A stretch of 64,000 nucleotides of DNA from an uncultured Ignatzschineria sp. (GTDB lineage Bacteria; Pseudomonadota; Gammaproteobacteria; Cardiobacteriales; Wohlfahrtiimonadaceae). Location of the stretch: positions 62,001 through 126,000 of the forward strand of contig CALZEE010000005.1 of NCBI GenBank assembly GCA_945639195.1, in the 5' to 3' direction. Positions 17,320-26,031 of the stretch are shown here, in pieces (the first letter of the stretch is position 1; the number at the start of each line of letters is the position of its first letter). The notes under the pieces are model-generated. The model was given only the letters and a program-made list of their open reading frames with translations. It made no database searches and was not told the DNA's origin. Position numbers and translations under genes: made by a program.

Positions 17320-19209
17320 ATGAATCCAACGCCCCTACTTGATCAGATCGAGTCACCGCTTGATCTTAAAAACTTAACCACAAATGAACTGATCAATGTC
17401 TCATCTGAGTTAAGACAATTTTTGATTGATAGCGTTCTCGATTCGGGCGGTCACTTTGCGTCAGGCCTTGGCGTCGTTGAATTAACGGTCGCGCTACATC
17501 ACGTTTTTAATACACCACATGATAAAATCATTTGGGATGTAGGCCATCAAGCTTATCCGCATAAAATCCTCACAGGTCGTAAGAATAGCATTCATACGAT
17601 CCGTCAAAAAGAAGGGCTAGGACCATTCCCTTCTATCTTTGAAAATGAACACGATGCCTTTGGTGTTGGTCACTCTTCCACCTCCATTAGTGCTGCGCTT
17701 GGTATGGCGATTGGCGCAAAGCATCATCATGACCATGAGCAACAGCTCATTGCAGTTATTGGGGATGGCGCACTAACAGCAGGACAAGCATTTGAGGCGC
17801 TTAATCATGGGGGCGATTTGAAAGCAAATATGCTCGTGATTTTGAACGACAATAATATGTCGATCTCTCCGAATGTCGGCGCTTTAAGCTCAATGCTTAC
17901 CCGAACGCTCTCAAACCCTTCACTCCAATCTATCCGTGAAAGTGGCGCGAAGATTTTAGAGCATCTGCCCTTCCCGCATGCACGCGATATCGCTAAAAAA
18001 GCAGAAACGCGTGTGAAGAGTGCGATGGCAGAAAAGAGTATTATCTTTGAAGAGTTTGATTTCCAATACTTTGGGCCCATTGATGGTCATGATTTACCAA
18101 CGCTCATCACGACCTTAAAAAACCTCAAACAAAAGTCCGGACCAAAGCTGCTACATATCACGACTAAAAAAGGGAAAGGCTACGCCAAAGCAGAAGCGGA
18201 ACCTGTGAAATTCCACGCGGTATCCGCCGCTAAAAAGAGCCCCGCTCCTTTAGTAGAACCCAAAAAAGCGCCGAGCTTAACGTACACGCAAGTATTCTCA
18301 AAATGGCTTTGCGAAATGGCAGAGACAGAATCTGATCTTATGGCCATTACCCCGGCAATGTGTGAAGGCTCTGGGCTTGTCGAGTTTAGTCGCCGCTTTC
18401 CAAATCGATTCTTTGATACTGCCATTGCCGAGCAACACGCGGTAACGCTAGGTGCAGGAATGGCGCTCGGCAAACTCAAACCTGTTGTGGCAATCTACTC
18501 TACATTCTTACAACGCGCATATGATCAGTTGATTCATGATGTTGCGATTCAAAATCTCGACGTCACTTTTGCCATTGATAGAGCCGGCATTGTTGGACCA
18601 GATGGCGCAACACATGCAGGGACATTCGACCTCGCATTCTTACGCACAATTCCTAATATGGTGATTATGGCGCCCTCTGACGAGGTGGAATGCTTTAAAA
18701 TGTTAACAACCGGTTATCATTATCAAGGTCCTGTAGCGATTCGTTACCCTCGCGGTAAAGGAACCGGCGCTTGTGTTGATTCAACCGCGATTACAGATAC
18801 CATTCCCTTTGGGAAGAGCCATGTTATTCAGGAAGGAAAAACATTATTAGTCATTAATGTCGGTCCACTAATCACAAGTGCTCGCGCAGTGGCGGATCAT
18901 TTTGGGGCAACGCTACTCGATCTTCGTTTTGTAAAACCACTGGATCGCGAAACGCTTATCTCTCTTGCAACAACTCATAGCGCGATTATTACGCTAGAAG
19001 ATGGAGCCATTATGGGTGGCGCGGGCTCTGCTGTCAGTGAGCTCCTCAATGAAGAAGGCATCTACTTACCGATCAAACATTTCGGTATCAAAGATTACTA
19101 TCCACAACATGGAGAGCGAGAAGAAATCCTTGCAGACTACGGTTTAACGCCGGAGAATATGATCCTTGAAACAACGCAGTTTCTGGAGAAAGTACATCCG
19201 CAACAATAA
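17320..19209 (+). CDS. dxs: 1-deoxy-D-xylulose-5-phosphate synthase Dxs
   Basis: Dxs is the thiamine-diphosphate enzyme that makes DXP from pyruvate and glyceraldehyde-3-phosphate, the first and rate-limiting step of the MEP isoprenoid pathway. Motifs seen: WDVGHQAYPHKILTGR, the ThDP-binding GDGALTAGQAFEALNHGG...NDNNMSIS, and the transketolase-like DRAGIVGPDGATHAG. The start is the ATG at 17320 with TTAAGG upstream, giving 629 residues (E. coli has 620). A TTG two codons upstream is less likely. Last gene of xseB-ispA-dxs. Confidence 0.97.
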   Translation: MNPTPLLDQIESPLDLKNLTTNELINVSSELRQFLIDSVLDSGGHFASGLGVVELTVALHHVFNTPHDKIIWDVGHQAYPHKILTGRKNSIHTIRQKEGLGPFPSIFENEHDAFGVGHSSTSISAALGMAIGAKHHHDHEQQLIAVIGDGALTAGQAFEALNHGGDLKANMLVILNDNNMSISPNVGALSSMLTRTLSNPSLQSIRESGAKILEHLPFPHARDIAKKAETRVKSAMAEKSIIFEEFDFQYFGPIDGHDLPTLITTLKNLKQKSGPKLLHITTKKGKGYAKAEAEPVKFHAVSAAKKSPAPLVEPKKAPSLTYTQVFSKWLCEMAETESDLMAITPAMCEGSGLVEFSRRFPNRFFDTAIAEQHAVTLGAGMALGKLKPVVAIYSTFLQRAYDQLIHDVAIQNLDVTFAIDRAGIVGPDGATHAGTFDLAFLRTIPNMVIMAPSDEVECFKMLTTGYHYQGPVAIRYPRGKGTGACVDSTAITDTIPFGKSHVIQEGKTLLVINVGPLITSARAVADHFGATLLDLRFVKPLDRETLISLATTHSAIITLEDGAIMGGAGSAVSELLNEEGIYLPIKHFGIKDYYPQHGEREEILADYGLTPENMILETTQFLEKVHPQQ

Positions 19210-19288
19210 TACTTAAAGAGTCATATCTAAAGCTATGATCGAACTTGCCAATTGTAGGTGCTCATCATCCGCTTAAAAAGATATGCAC

Positions 19289-19345
19289 AAAAAAACCTTC
19301 AATCCTGTGGACAACTTTTTCCACGAGTGATTGAAGGTTTTTTTA
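19289..19345. terminator. Bidirectional terminator between dxs and rph
   Basis: A 15-bp outer stem (starting AAAAAACCTTCAATC) encloses a smaller inner hairpin GTGGA/TCCAC. A-runs and T-runs flank it on both sides. It serves the convergent dxs and rph genes. Confidence 0.9.
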
Positions 19346-19371
19346 TTAAGCAAGCAACTTATGTTGATCGA

Positions 19372-20097
19372 CTAAGCAATCACGCTCGTTAATACTTTAA
19401 TCTGCTCAGCGGTGATCTGCTTAATACCAATCTCTGCAAGATCAAGCATCGAAAGAAGCTCACGCTTATCAAATGCTGCTTGCTCTGCTGTTGCTTGTAC
19501 TTCAATGATTTTGCCTTCACTGGTCATAATCACGTTCATATCCGTATCGGCATTACTATCTTCATCATAATCAAGATCAAGCACTGGCGTTCCTTGATAA
19601 ATCCCGACTGAGATCGCTGCAATTTGACTGGTAAGGGGCGACTTTGGTAATGCGCCTGATTCTACCAATTTATGCAGTGCAATCACCAATGCAATATAAG
19701 CCCCCGAGATAGACGCCGTTCTTGTCCCCCCATCTGCTTGTAACACATCACAGTCAATCGTGATTGTTCTCTCTCCGAGAAGTTCTAAATCAATCGCAGC
19801 ACGAAGCGAACGACCAATGAGGCGTTGAATTTCGAGGGTTCTACCGCTCTGTTTACCACGCGCAGCTTCACGATTAGATCTTGTATGGGTTGAGCCCGGA
19901 AGCATACCATATTCAGCCGTTACCCAGCCTTTTCCAGCGCCACGTAAGAATGATGGTACACGCTCTTCAACAGAAGCGGTACAGAGGACCTTTGTATTAC
20001 CAAATACTGCTAAAACAGAGCCAGCAGCATGCATTGTAAAGTTAGGAATAAATTGTAATGTGCGCATCTCATCTGCGGCTCTTTTGGAGGGTCTCAT
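19372..20097 (-). CDS. rph: Ribonuclease PH
   Basis: RNase PH is a phosphate-dependent 3' exoribonuclease that trims tRNA precursors. The start [20 protein letters not shown], the tRNA-binding loop region [20 protein letters not shown] and the phosphate-site [23 protein letters not shown] are characteristic. The length of 241 residues is close to the family norm (238). It is intact, unlike the frameshifted rph of E. coli K-12. It is convergent with dxs and is preceded by a non-coding stretch containing the candidate small RNA at 20235-20353. Confidence 0.96.
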   Translation of the reverse strand: MRPSKRAADEMRTLQFIPNFTMHAAGSVLAVFGNTKVLCTASVEERVPSFLRGAGKGWVTAEYGMLPGSTHTRSNREAARGKQSGRTLEIQRLIGRSLRAAIDLELLGERTITIDCDVLQADGGTRTASISGAYIALVIALHKLVESGALPKSPLTSQIAAISVGIYQGTPVLDLDYDEDSNADTDMNVIMTSEGKIIEVQATAEQAAFDKRELLSMLDLAEIGIKQITAEQIKVLTSVIA

Positions 20098-20234
20098 CGT
20101 CTCTTCTCTCTTATTTAAGTAGTGATATGTAATATTCGGTTTAATATTGGCTTAGTTATAGGCTAAGTATGGGTTAATGAGGCTTTGTAACTGGCTTTTG
20201 CAAGTAAAGCCTCATCTTCTGAATCCCCCAGATA

Positions 20235-20260
20235 CAAAAACGCCCGTTTTAATACGGGCG
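20235..20260 (-). terminator. Terminator of the infA/sRNA region
   Basis: Stem CGCCCGT/ACGGGCG with a six-base loop, followed on the minus strand by five T. Confidence 0.85.
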
Positions 20261-20353
20261 CCTTTTCTAGTCCAAGACTAGCGCTCTTGTAAGAGCTATA
20301 AATTTTATTGCGAATAGATAGAGTATCTATTGAGCTTCTTTAGATTTAAGGTG
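20235..20353 (-). ncRNA. Candidate small stable RNA between infA and rph
   Basis: A strong promoter (see 20360-20388) would start transcription near 20353. The downstream 120 nt fold, in transcription order, into four short perfect hairpins. They are ATAGATA/TATCTAT (20314-20330), GCTCTT/AAGAGC (20283-20296), CTAGTC/GACTAG (20267-20281) and CGCCCGT/ACGGGCG (20241-20260), the last followed by TTTTTGT as a terminator. No open frame with a ribosome binding site lies in it. It does not match 4.5S, 6S, 5S, tmRNA or RNase P signatures that I know. Alternative: merely a multi-hairpin infA terminator. Confidence 0.55.
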
Positions 20354-20359
20354 TCGCGC

Positions 20360-20388
20360 ACTATAGCAATGTAGAAAATTGGGATCAA
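20360..20388 (-). promoter_or_regulatory. Promoter of the candidate small RNA
   Basis: On the minus strand TTGATC (-35) is followed after exactly 17 bases by TATAGT (-10). The stretch just downstream of the -10 is GCGCG, a GC-rich discriminator of the kind found at stringently controlled stable-RNA promoters. Confidence 0.6.
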
Positions 20389-20473
20389 TGTTCTTTACTG
20401 TGATAGCGTCGCTCTCTGCCCGTAAGGGAGAGCTCGTGTTGGTAGTGCTCTATGCTATTACGCGAATAGAAGA
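20389..20473. other. 3' flank of infA
   Basis: This stretch holds an imperfect GC-rich hairpin (GCTCTC with GAGAGC around 20410-20432) without a T-run. It may mark the 3' end of the infA message, but the function is unproven. Confidence 0.4.
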
Positions 20474-20692
20474 CTATTTACCACGATAGACAATACGGCC
20501 TTTTGATAAGTCGTAAGGTGTTAATTCTACTTTAACTCTATCACCCATAAGAATGCGGATGTAGTTCTTACGCATCTTACCGGAAATATGAGCAGTGATA
20601 ACGTGACCGTTATCTAACTCTACTCTAAATTGTGTATAAGGAAGGGTCTCTGTGACCGTGCCTTCCATTTCAATATGATCTTCTTTTGACAT
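20474..20692 (-). CDS. infA: Translation initiation factor IF-1
   Basis: IF-1 is the small OB-fold factor that occupies the ribosomal A site during initiation. The 72 residues start at [20 protein letters not shown] (ATG at 20692) and include the conserved [21 protein letters not shown] longer open frame upstream crosses the tRNA-Pro gene and is not real. The gene sits 32 bp downstream of tRNA-Pro with no own promoter visible, so tRNA and infA appear to be co-transcribed. Confidence 0.97.
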   Translation of the reverse strand: MSKEDHIEMEGTVTETLPYTQFRVELDNGHVITAHISGKMRKNYIRILMGDRVKVELTPYDLSKGRIVYRGK

Positions 20693-20724
20693 AGAACTCT
20701 TCAAGTAATGATGTATATATATGT

Positions 20725-20801
20725 TGGTCGGGACAGCAGGATTTGAACCTGCGACCCCTTGCACCCCATGCAAGTGCGCTACCAGGCTGCGCCATGCCCC
20801 G
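20725..20801 (-). tRNA. tRNA-Pro (anticodon GGG)
   Basis: A 77-nt cloverleaf with acceptor CGGGGCA/TGTCCCG, anticodon loop ATGGGGT (GGG) and an encoded CCA. It lies immediately upstream of infA. Confidence 0.97.
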
Positions 20802-20817
20802 ACAAAATGAGGTTTAA

Positions 20818-20846
20818 ATATTAGCAAATAAAAAGCTAAATGACAA
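20818..20846 (-). promoter_or_regulatory. Promoter of tRNA-Pro-infA
   Basis: On the minus strand TTGTCA and TAATAT are separated by 17 bases. They end 16 bases upstream of the tRNA 5' end. Confidence 0.65.
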
Positions 20847-20892
20847 GAGACTTCATCCTAACAGTCATTTAGCCCAGATTGTGCTAAGTCAC

Positions 20893-22383
20893 TTATTTAG
20901 AGGATATTTGTGGTTGCATATTCTCAAAACTTGAGAAGATCGCTCCATCTTTCTCTTCTGTGACTGTTGCCGCTCTTTCTACTTCAGCACCGCCCCCTAA
21001 TGCCGCATAGAGCATCACATCATTGATGTGCTTATTAAAGTGTGTTGTTAATAATGCTTGGCGTGAACTAAAGAGGGTTCTCTGTGCATCTAACACATCA
21101 AGATAACTCGCAATTCCATTTGTATAGAGCAAGTTTGCTAAACGTAATTGCTCTGAAGTCGTTGCAACTAAGTTCTCTTGTGCACGCAGTTGGTCTGCCA
21201 ACGGCTTTTTAGAAACAAGTCCATCTGATACTTCTTGGAATGCTGTCTGAATCGCTTTTTCATAATTCACAACAGCCATATTTTGACGAACATAAGAGAG
21301 ATCTAAGTTCTGTTTAATCTTACCCCAGTTAAAGATCGGGATAGAGATTGAAGGGTTAAAGGTCCAACCACTATGACCGCCCTTAAAGAGATCTGAAAGA
21401 TCTCCCGATGCTTGTCCTACGGTTGTAGTAAGACTAATACTTGGGAAGAATGCCGCTCTTGCTGCGCCAATATTGGCATTCGCGGCTAAGAGTGTATATT
21501 CAGCTTCCATAACGTCAGGACGTACCAGTAAAATTTGTGAAGGAAGCCCCACAGGAAGATCTTGTACAAAGTGATTAGTTCTTAAAGGTAGACCTTTAGG
21601 AAGATCTGTCGCGACCGTACCCACTAATGTGTAAAGTGCATTACGCGCTTTACCTAGCTGGCCTTCAATATTCGCAACCTGTGCTTGTGCCGAGAAGACT
21701 TGTCCACGTGCTTGCGAGAGATCTAAATCGTTCGCAATACCGGCATTCACTTGCTGCTGTACAAGATTATAAGAAGATCTATTCGAGTTCAGTGTCTCTT
21801 TAGCAACACGAAGCTGCTCTTCTGCTAATACTTCTGCAAGATAGCCTCGTGCAACGCCGGAGATAATACTAATATGCGCGGCTCTTTGCCCCTCTTCCGA
21901 AGCAAGATACTGACTAAACGCCGCATCACTCATTGAAGCTGCTTTACCAAAGAAGTCGAGCTCGAAGCTACTGACGCCCACATTAATAGAGGCTTGTTCT
22001 GAGATTCGATCTCTACCAGGGAGAGTGTTCTCTCGCCCTGCTTTATTTCTTGAATAACCACCGCCGGCATTAATCCCTGGGAGTCGCTCAGAGATCGTAA
22101 TTCCGTACGCAATTCTGGCTGCTTCTAGATTTAACGTCGCTAATTTAAGATCTCTATTATTTTCAAGAGAGAGTGCGATCAAACGCTTTAAGCGAGGATC
22201 TTTGAAATACTGTTCCCAACTGATTTCATAAGCAAATGTTTGATCAGCTAAGTTCCCTGTTGTTGCCGTAGATGATGCCGGGAATGTGTCAATGACAGGC
22301 AGTGCTGGGCGGTTATATTCTGGCGCCAATGAGCACGCAGCTAAAACAAATGGCACGCTGATGTATAACAATTTCTTTTTCAT
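20893..22383 (-). CDS. Outer membrane efflux lipoprotein, OprM/NodT family
   Basis: The 496-residue product has a lipoprotein signal (VPFVLAACSLAPEYNRP, lipobox Cys). It carries two TolC-type repeats, for example SWEQYFKDPRLKRLIALSLENNRDL early and LLVRPDVMEAEYTLLAANANIGAARAAFFPSISL centrally. Such proteins form the trimeric outer-membrane and periplasmic tunnel of RND or MFS efflux pumps. The C-terminal tail after the last helix (from about residue 470) is variable. No membrane-fusion or RND pump gene is adjacent, so it is an orphan that must pair with a pump encoded elsewhere. Confidence 0.93.
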   Translation of the reverse strand: MKKKLLYISVPFVLAACSLAPEYNRPALPVIDTFPASSTATTGNLADQTFAYEISWEQYFKDPRLKRLIALSLENNRDLKLATLNLEAARIAYGITISERLPGINAGGGYSRNKAGRENTLPGRDRISEQASINVGVSSFELDFFGKAASMSDAAFSQYLASEEGQRAAHISIISGVARGYLAEVLAEEQLRVAKETLNSNRSSYNLVQQQVNAGIANDLDLSQARGQVFSAQAQVANIEGQLGKARNALYTLVGTVATDLPKGLPLRTNHFVQDLPVGLPSQILLVRPDVMEAEYTLLAANANIGAARAAFFPSISLTTTVGQASGDLSDLFKGGHSGWTFNPSISIPIFNWGKIKQNLDLSYVRQNMAVVNYEKAIQTAFQEVSDGLVSKKPLADQLRAQENLVATTSEQLRLANLLYTNGIASYLDVLDAQRTLFSSRQALLTTHFNKHINDVMLYAALGGGAEVERAATVTEEKDGAIFSSFENMQPQISSK

Positions 22384-22528
22384 AACCAGTGATTAACCTC
22401 TGAGAAGTTTACAACAATATTCAATGTTCAACGAAACCTAACGCAAAGCCGTGAAAATAGAATGCATTAGATTTCTTAACGATAACTTGTGGCATATTGT
22501 ATCAATCGACAACAATGTTGTCATCATT

Positions 22529-22978
22529 TTAAATTTTGCCAAAACCGTAAAAATGCTTTTGCCAATAAGGCGTATCAAAACGCGCGATCTCAACACGCTT
22601 TCCAGAGCTTGGTGCATGAATCATTTTATTATCACCAATATAGATTCCCGCATGTGAAATACGTTTCCCGCCAATCACAAAAAAGACAAGATCTCCGGGC
22701 TCAGGGCTCTCAGTGCGCTCGGCAAACTGATACTGACTTCCGGTAGTTCTAGGTAATTCAACGCCGGCATTTTCATACGCATATTGAATAAGACCGCTAC
22801 AATCAAATCCACGGGAAGGCTCTCTTCCCCCAAACAGATACGGTCTTCCGATCTGCTCTTTTGCGAAGTAAATCGCAGAATATTTAGTACCGACCAGATG
22901 TTCATCCGTAACATCGGCAGCCGCTAGCGAACTCAGCGCTAAAAAGGTCATCAAGAAAAAACTTTGCAACTTCAGCAT
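22529..22978 (-). CDS. NlpC/P60 family peptidoglycan endopeptidase
   Basis: The 149-residue secreted protein has an N-terminal signal peptide (SFFLMTFLALSSLAAAD). An NlpC/P60 domain follows, with the catalytic Cys in RGFDCSGLIQYAY, the His in RISHAGIYIGD and the third residue in MIHAPSSG. Family members cut D-glutamyl-meso-diaminopimelate bonds in peptidoglycan stems. It lacks SH3 or LysM anchoring domains. It is divergent from guaA with about 155 bp in between. Confidence 0.92.
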   Translation of the reverse strand: MLKLQSFFLMTFLALSSLAAADVTDEHLVGTKYSAIYFAKEQIGRPYLFGGREPSRGFDCSGLIQYAYENAGVELPRTTGSQYQFAERTESPEPGDLVFFVIGGKRISHAGIYIGDNKMIHAPSSGKRVEIARFDTPYWQKHFYGFGKI

Positions 22979-23081
22979 TCAGCAATTCCCCTCATTTCAT
23001 CCATGAAAGTATGTTAAACAGTGTATTGTCGATTGTGGGCAAATAAATTCATCGATATTTCAGGCGTATAATAGACATTTT

Positions 23082-23090
23082 TGCTATAAT
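23082..23090 (+). promoter_or_regulatory. Extended -10 promoter upstream of guaA
   Basis: TGCTATAAT fits an extended -10 element (TGn plus TATAAT) 44 bases before the guaA start. A second TATAAT lies about 20 bases upstream. No good -35 hexamer is visible for either. Confidence 0.5.
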
Positions 23091-23134
23091 TCAGCCCTCG
23101 ATAAATATCGCTTATTTCATCAAGGATCTTACCT

Positions 23135-24379
23135 ATGCCACAACATTTAGATAATAAAATATTAATTGTACACGCAAACCAGCAAGATGCTCAAAAAATT
23201 GCGCGTTTGCTACGCGATTCGGAGTTCTACTCTGAGGTTATTACCCTTAAAGACCTCAAAGCATCTTTAGATGTTCTTCCTCCACAGGCGATTCTTTCAG
23301 ATACTCCCGATGAGATCCAAGCAGTCCTCAATGAATCTGGTCACGCTATTCCAGTATTCACGCTTGATGATGCGACTCAAAAAGAGATGGTCATTGAGTT
23401 TGCAAATCACAATGGCATTAAACCTGTATGGAACATGGCAGCATTTATCGAACACCATACAAAAGCAATTCAAAATAGCGTTCAAAAAGATGAAGTCATC
23501 CTTGGTCTTTCAGGCGGTGTTGACTCATCTGTTGTTGCAGCACTCATTCATAAAGCAATTGGCGCTCAATTAACATGTGTATTTGTAGATACCGGTCTTC
23601 TTCGTCTTAACGAAGGCGATAAAGTGATGAAAACATTTGCGGAAAACATGGGGATTCATATCATCCGTGTTGATGCAGAAGCACGTTTCTTAGAAGCTCT
23701 TAAAGGCGAGAATGATCCTGAGAAAAAACGCAAAATCATCGGCGAACTCTTTGTAAGAATCTTCGAAGAAGAATCCAACAAATTGCCAAACGCAAAATGG
23801 TTGGCACAAGGCACGATCTACCCAGATATCTTGGAATCACTCAATACAAAAGATGGCGTCGCTGTAAAATCACATCATAACGTGGGCGGCTTACCAAAAG
23901 ATATGAACCTCAAGCTTCTTGAGCCCATCAGCTCGCTCTTCAAACATGAAGTACGCGCCCTTGGTGTTGAGCTTGGTCTTCCTCGTGGCATGGTTTACCG
24001 TCATCCGTTCCCAGGACCGGGTCTTGGCGTTCGTATCTTAGGCGAAATTAAAAAAGAGTATGCAGACATCCTTCGTTACGCGGATGACATCTTCATTGAA
24101 GAGCTTATCAAAGCAGATCTTTATGATAAAACCTCGCAAGCATTCGCTGTATTCGTACCAGTGAAATCAGTTGGCGTTCAAGATGATAAACGCGTCTATG
24201 ACTATGTCATTGCGCTTCGTGCAATCGAGACTATCGACTTCATGACAGCAAGAGCAGCGCACCTTCCATGGGAATTCATCGAGCATGTATCAAACCGTAT
24301 TATTCGCGAAGTTAACGGCGTATCACGCGTGACTTACGACATCTCGAACAAACCACCAGCAACAATTGAGTGGGAATAA
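23135..24379 (+). CDS. guaA: GMP synthase with degenerate amidotransferase domain
   Basis: The protein has a complete GMP synthetase ATP-pyrophosphatase and dimerisation region from about residue 115 to the end. It shows the P-loop [15 protein letters not shown] (126-132 core), [39 protein letters not shown] and the C-terminal KPPATIEWE. Normal GuaA (525 residues in E. coli) carries an N-terminal glutamine amidotransferase. Here only about 115 residues remain. They align with the first part of that domain ([20 protein letters not shown]), but the nucleophile elbow GVCYG is replaced by TLDDA, the whole His-Glu half is missing, and there is no cysteine before residue 145. It should make GMP from XMP with free ammonia or a partner glutaminase. 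The frame is unbroken. Confidence 0.93.
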   Translation: MPQHLDNKILIVHANQQDAQKIARLLRDSEFYSEVITLKDLKASLDVLPPQAILSDTPDEIQAVLNESGHAIPVFTLDDATQKEMVIEFANHNGIKPVWNMAAFIEHHTKAIQNSVQKDEVILGLSGGVDSSVVAALIHKAIGAQLTCVFVDTGLLRLNEGDKVMKTFAENMGIHIIRVDAEARFLEALKGENDPEKKRKIIGELFVRIFEEESNKLPNAKWLAQGTIYPDILESLNTKDGVAVKSHHNVGGLPKDMNLKLLEPISSLFKHEVRALGVELGLPRGMVYRHPFPGPGLGVRILGEIKKEYADILRYADDIFIEELIKADLYDKTSQAFAVFVPVKSVGVQDDKRVYDYVIALRAIETIDFMTARAAHLPWEFIEHVSNRIIREVNGVSRVTYDISNKPPATIEWE

Positions 24380-24405
24380 TCTTTCGATAGATATTCACGA
24401 ATACA

Positions 24406-24434
24406 TTAAAGCCCGCGAAAGCGGGCTTTTTTTT
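24406..24434 (+). terminator. Terminator of guaA
   Basis: Stem AAAGCCCGC/GCGGGCTTT with a four-base loop, followed by eight T. Confidence 0.92.
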
Positions 24435-24475
24435 ATAAAATTATTAAATACGATTACTAGATGCTAACAATCATA

Positions 24476-25867
24476 TTAACCGATCTTCAATGCCATCAAG
24501 CAATGTTCAACCGAGCGTTTTGATGTCTCATCATACATTCTCAGTTCATCGATCACTGATGCACCTAAGGCTTCTTCAAATTGTGCTTGGCTGGATAAGC
24601 CATCGTATTCTGCTTGGCTCCCTTCACCGAGATTAGATTGAAAAATGCCGGCGGCACTAACAGGGAGGAAGTCTTCATAAACAATCGGTTCAAAAATGAT
24701 AGCACCTTCTGCGATTAAGGAATCCAATGTACTCTCTGCCCCAAAATTGCCGGCATTTTTTAAGCCACTTGCCGTTGGGTAATACGCAAAATAGGCTAAA
24801 CCTTGATCGTGTAAGGATTGATAGCTATCGGGGAATGCCGCGAAATGCTTCTCTAGCACAGCATAATAACGCCCGGCGCTCTCCTCATTTGCTGGTCCGC
24901 CCATCTCTTTACGCGTCTTACTGAGTAATTCATCGTAGAGCGCACGTCCTTTTGGCGTTAAAGCAACTCCACGCTGCTCAATCTCCCCAAAACGCGCCGT
25001 ATGATTGCCCATTTTCCCGGCATTCATCTGATCTTTAAAGCGAACGCTTTCAGAGAGCGCTTTAAAACTCGTTTGTCTCAAAAGAATCGGGCATTGTCTG
25101 CTCGGAGGGCCTTCAATCACCGCTTTAGGGGTAATCCCTCGCCATGGCATCAAGGCTTGTACTTTATCGATATCGAGCGTTCTTGGCGTTAAATGGTTAA
25201 TGTGTGGCCCTTTAAATGCAACAACATCCGCGATGAGGCGATGCTCATGATGCAACACTTCATACTGCTCACTCGTTACCGTTGAATCAACGTGCCAGCT
25301 AAATGTTTTTAATACCGCATCGACAAAGAGCGATGCATCTTTCTCCGTTAATCCGCCCTCTGTTTCGCTCTTTTCAATCAATCGAATCGCATCATCACTA
25401 AAGATATTTCGCGCTTCTAAAATCTCAGCCGCTTCCTCTCTTAAAACAGGATCCTCTATTAATTCAAGACGAAGTAACGAGGTAAAGACGCGAAAGGGAC
25501 TCACCTTTAACGAGGATTCATGAACCGCTCTAAATGCCGTAGAATGAACAGGAACGCCGGCAGGTGCAAGATCATAATATCCCACAGGACTCATTCCCAT
25601 GACCGCAAATAGTCGGCGCATCATATAGAGCTCATCTGCGGTTCCTAAACGAATAGCGCCATGACGCTCTTCATCTAATCTTGCGAGTTCATCCGTCTGT
25701 TTAAGCTGCGCCGCAAGCGCCGGTTGGGCTTTTAATGTTTCGCTGTTCACATCTGCAACGAGCGTCATTAAATCACCATAAAGTGGGACTTCTTTCTGAT
25801 ACATCGCAGACATTGCCGCTGAAAAATTTGCACGAATTAAATCCGGTAAAATAAAGGTGTTTGGCAT
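24476..25867 (-). CDS. hglS: 2-oxoadipate dioxygenase/decarboxylase (HglS/YdcJ family)
   Basis: HglS is a VOC-fold Fe(II) enzyme (formerly DUF1338) that converts 2-oxoadipate and O2 to D-2-hydroxyglutarate and CO2 in lysine breakdown. The 463-residue sequence follows YdcJ/HglS almost throughout: AMSAMYQKEVPLYGDLMTLV, the metal-binding His in AGVPVHSTAFRA (near 107), HHEHRLIADVVAFKGPHINHLTPRTLDID, and HTARFGEIEQRGVALTPKGR with the metal Glu. It lies about 165 bp from a class III aminotransferase on the same strand, which would supply its substrate. Confidence 0.93.
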   Translation of the reverse strand: MPNTFILPDLIRANFSAAMSAMYQKEVPLYGDLMTLVADVNSETLKAQPALAAQLKQTDELARLDEERHGAIRLGTADELYMMRRLFAVMGMSPVGYYDLAPAGVPVHSTAFRAVHESSLKVSPFRVFTSLLRLELIEDPVLREEAAEILEARNIFSDDAIRLIEKSETEGGLTEKDASLFVDAVLKTFSWHVDSTVTSEQYEVLHHEHRLIADVVAFKGPHINHLTPRTLDIDKVQALMPWRGITPKAVIEGPPSRQCPILLRQTSFKALSESVRFKDQMNAGKMGNHTARFGEIEQRGVALTPKGRALYDELLSKTRKEMGGPANEESAGRYYAVLEKHFAAFPDSYQSLHDQGLAYFAYYPTASGLKNAGNFGAESTLDSLIAEGAIIFEPIVYEDFLPVSAAGIFQSNLGEGSQAEYDGLSSQAQFEEALGASVIDELRMYDETSKRSVEHCLMALKIG

Positions 25868-26031
25868 GTTGATTCTCCTCCAAGCTCAAGCTTGATAGTT
25901 TTATTTATTATTATCGACTGCATCCAAATCTCAACTGATGATCTCTTGATCATTGCTGATATATAGCGGAGATTTGGCGCAGGTTCAATCTATATAGGTT
26001 CAATCTATATTCATAATTGTGTCGCTGAATG

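Noticed and set aside
19305-19328. TGTGGACAA as a DnaA box between dxs and rph
   Set aside because: It is the inner hairpin of the bidirectional terminator (GTGGA/TCCAC), which explains the sequence.
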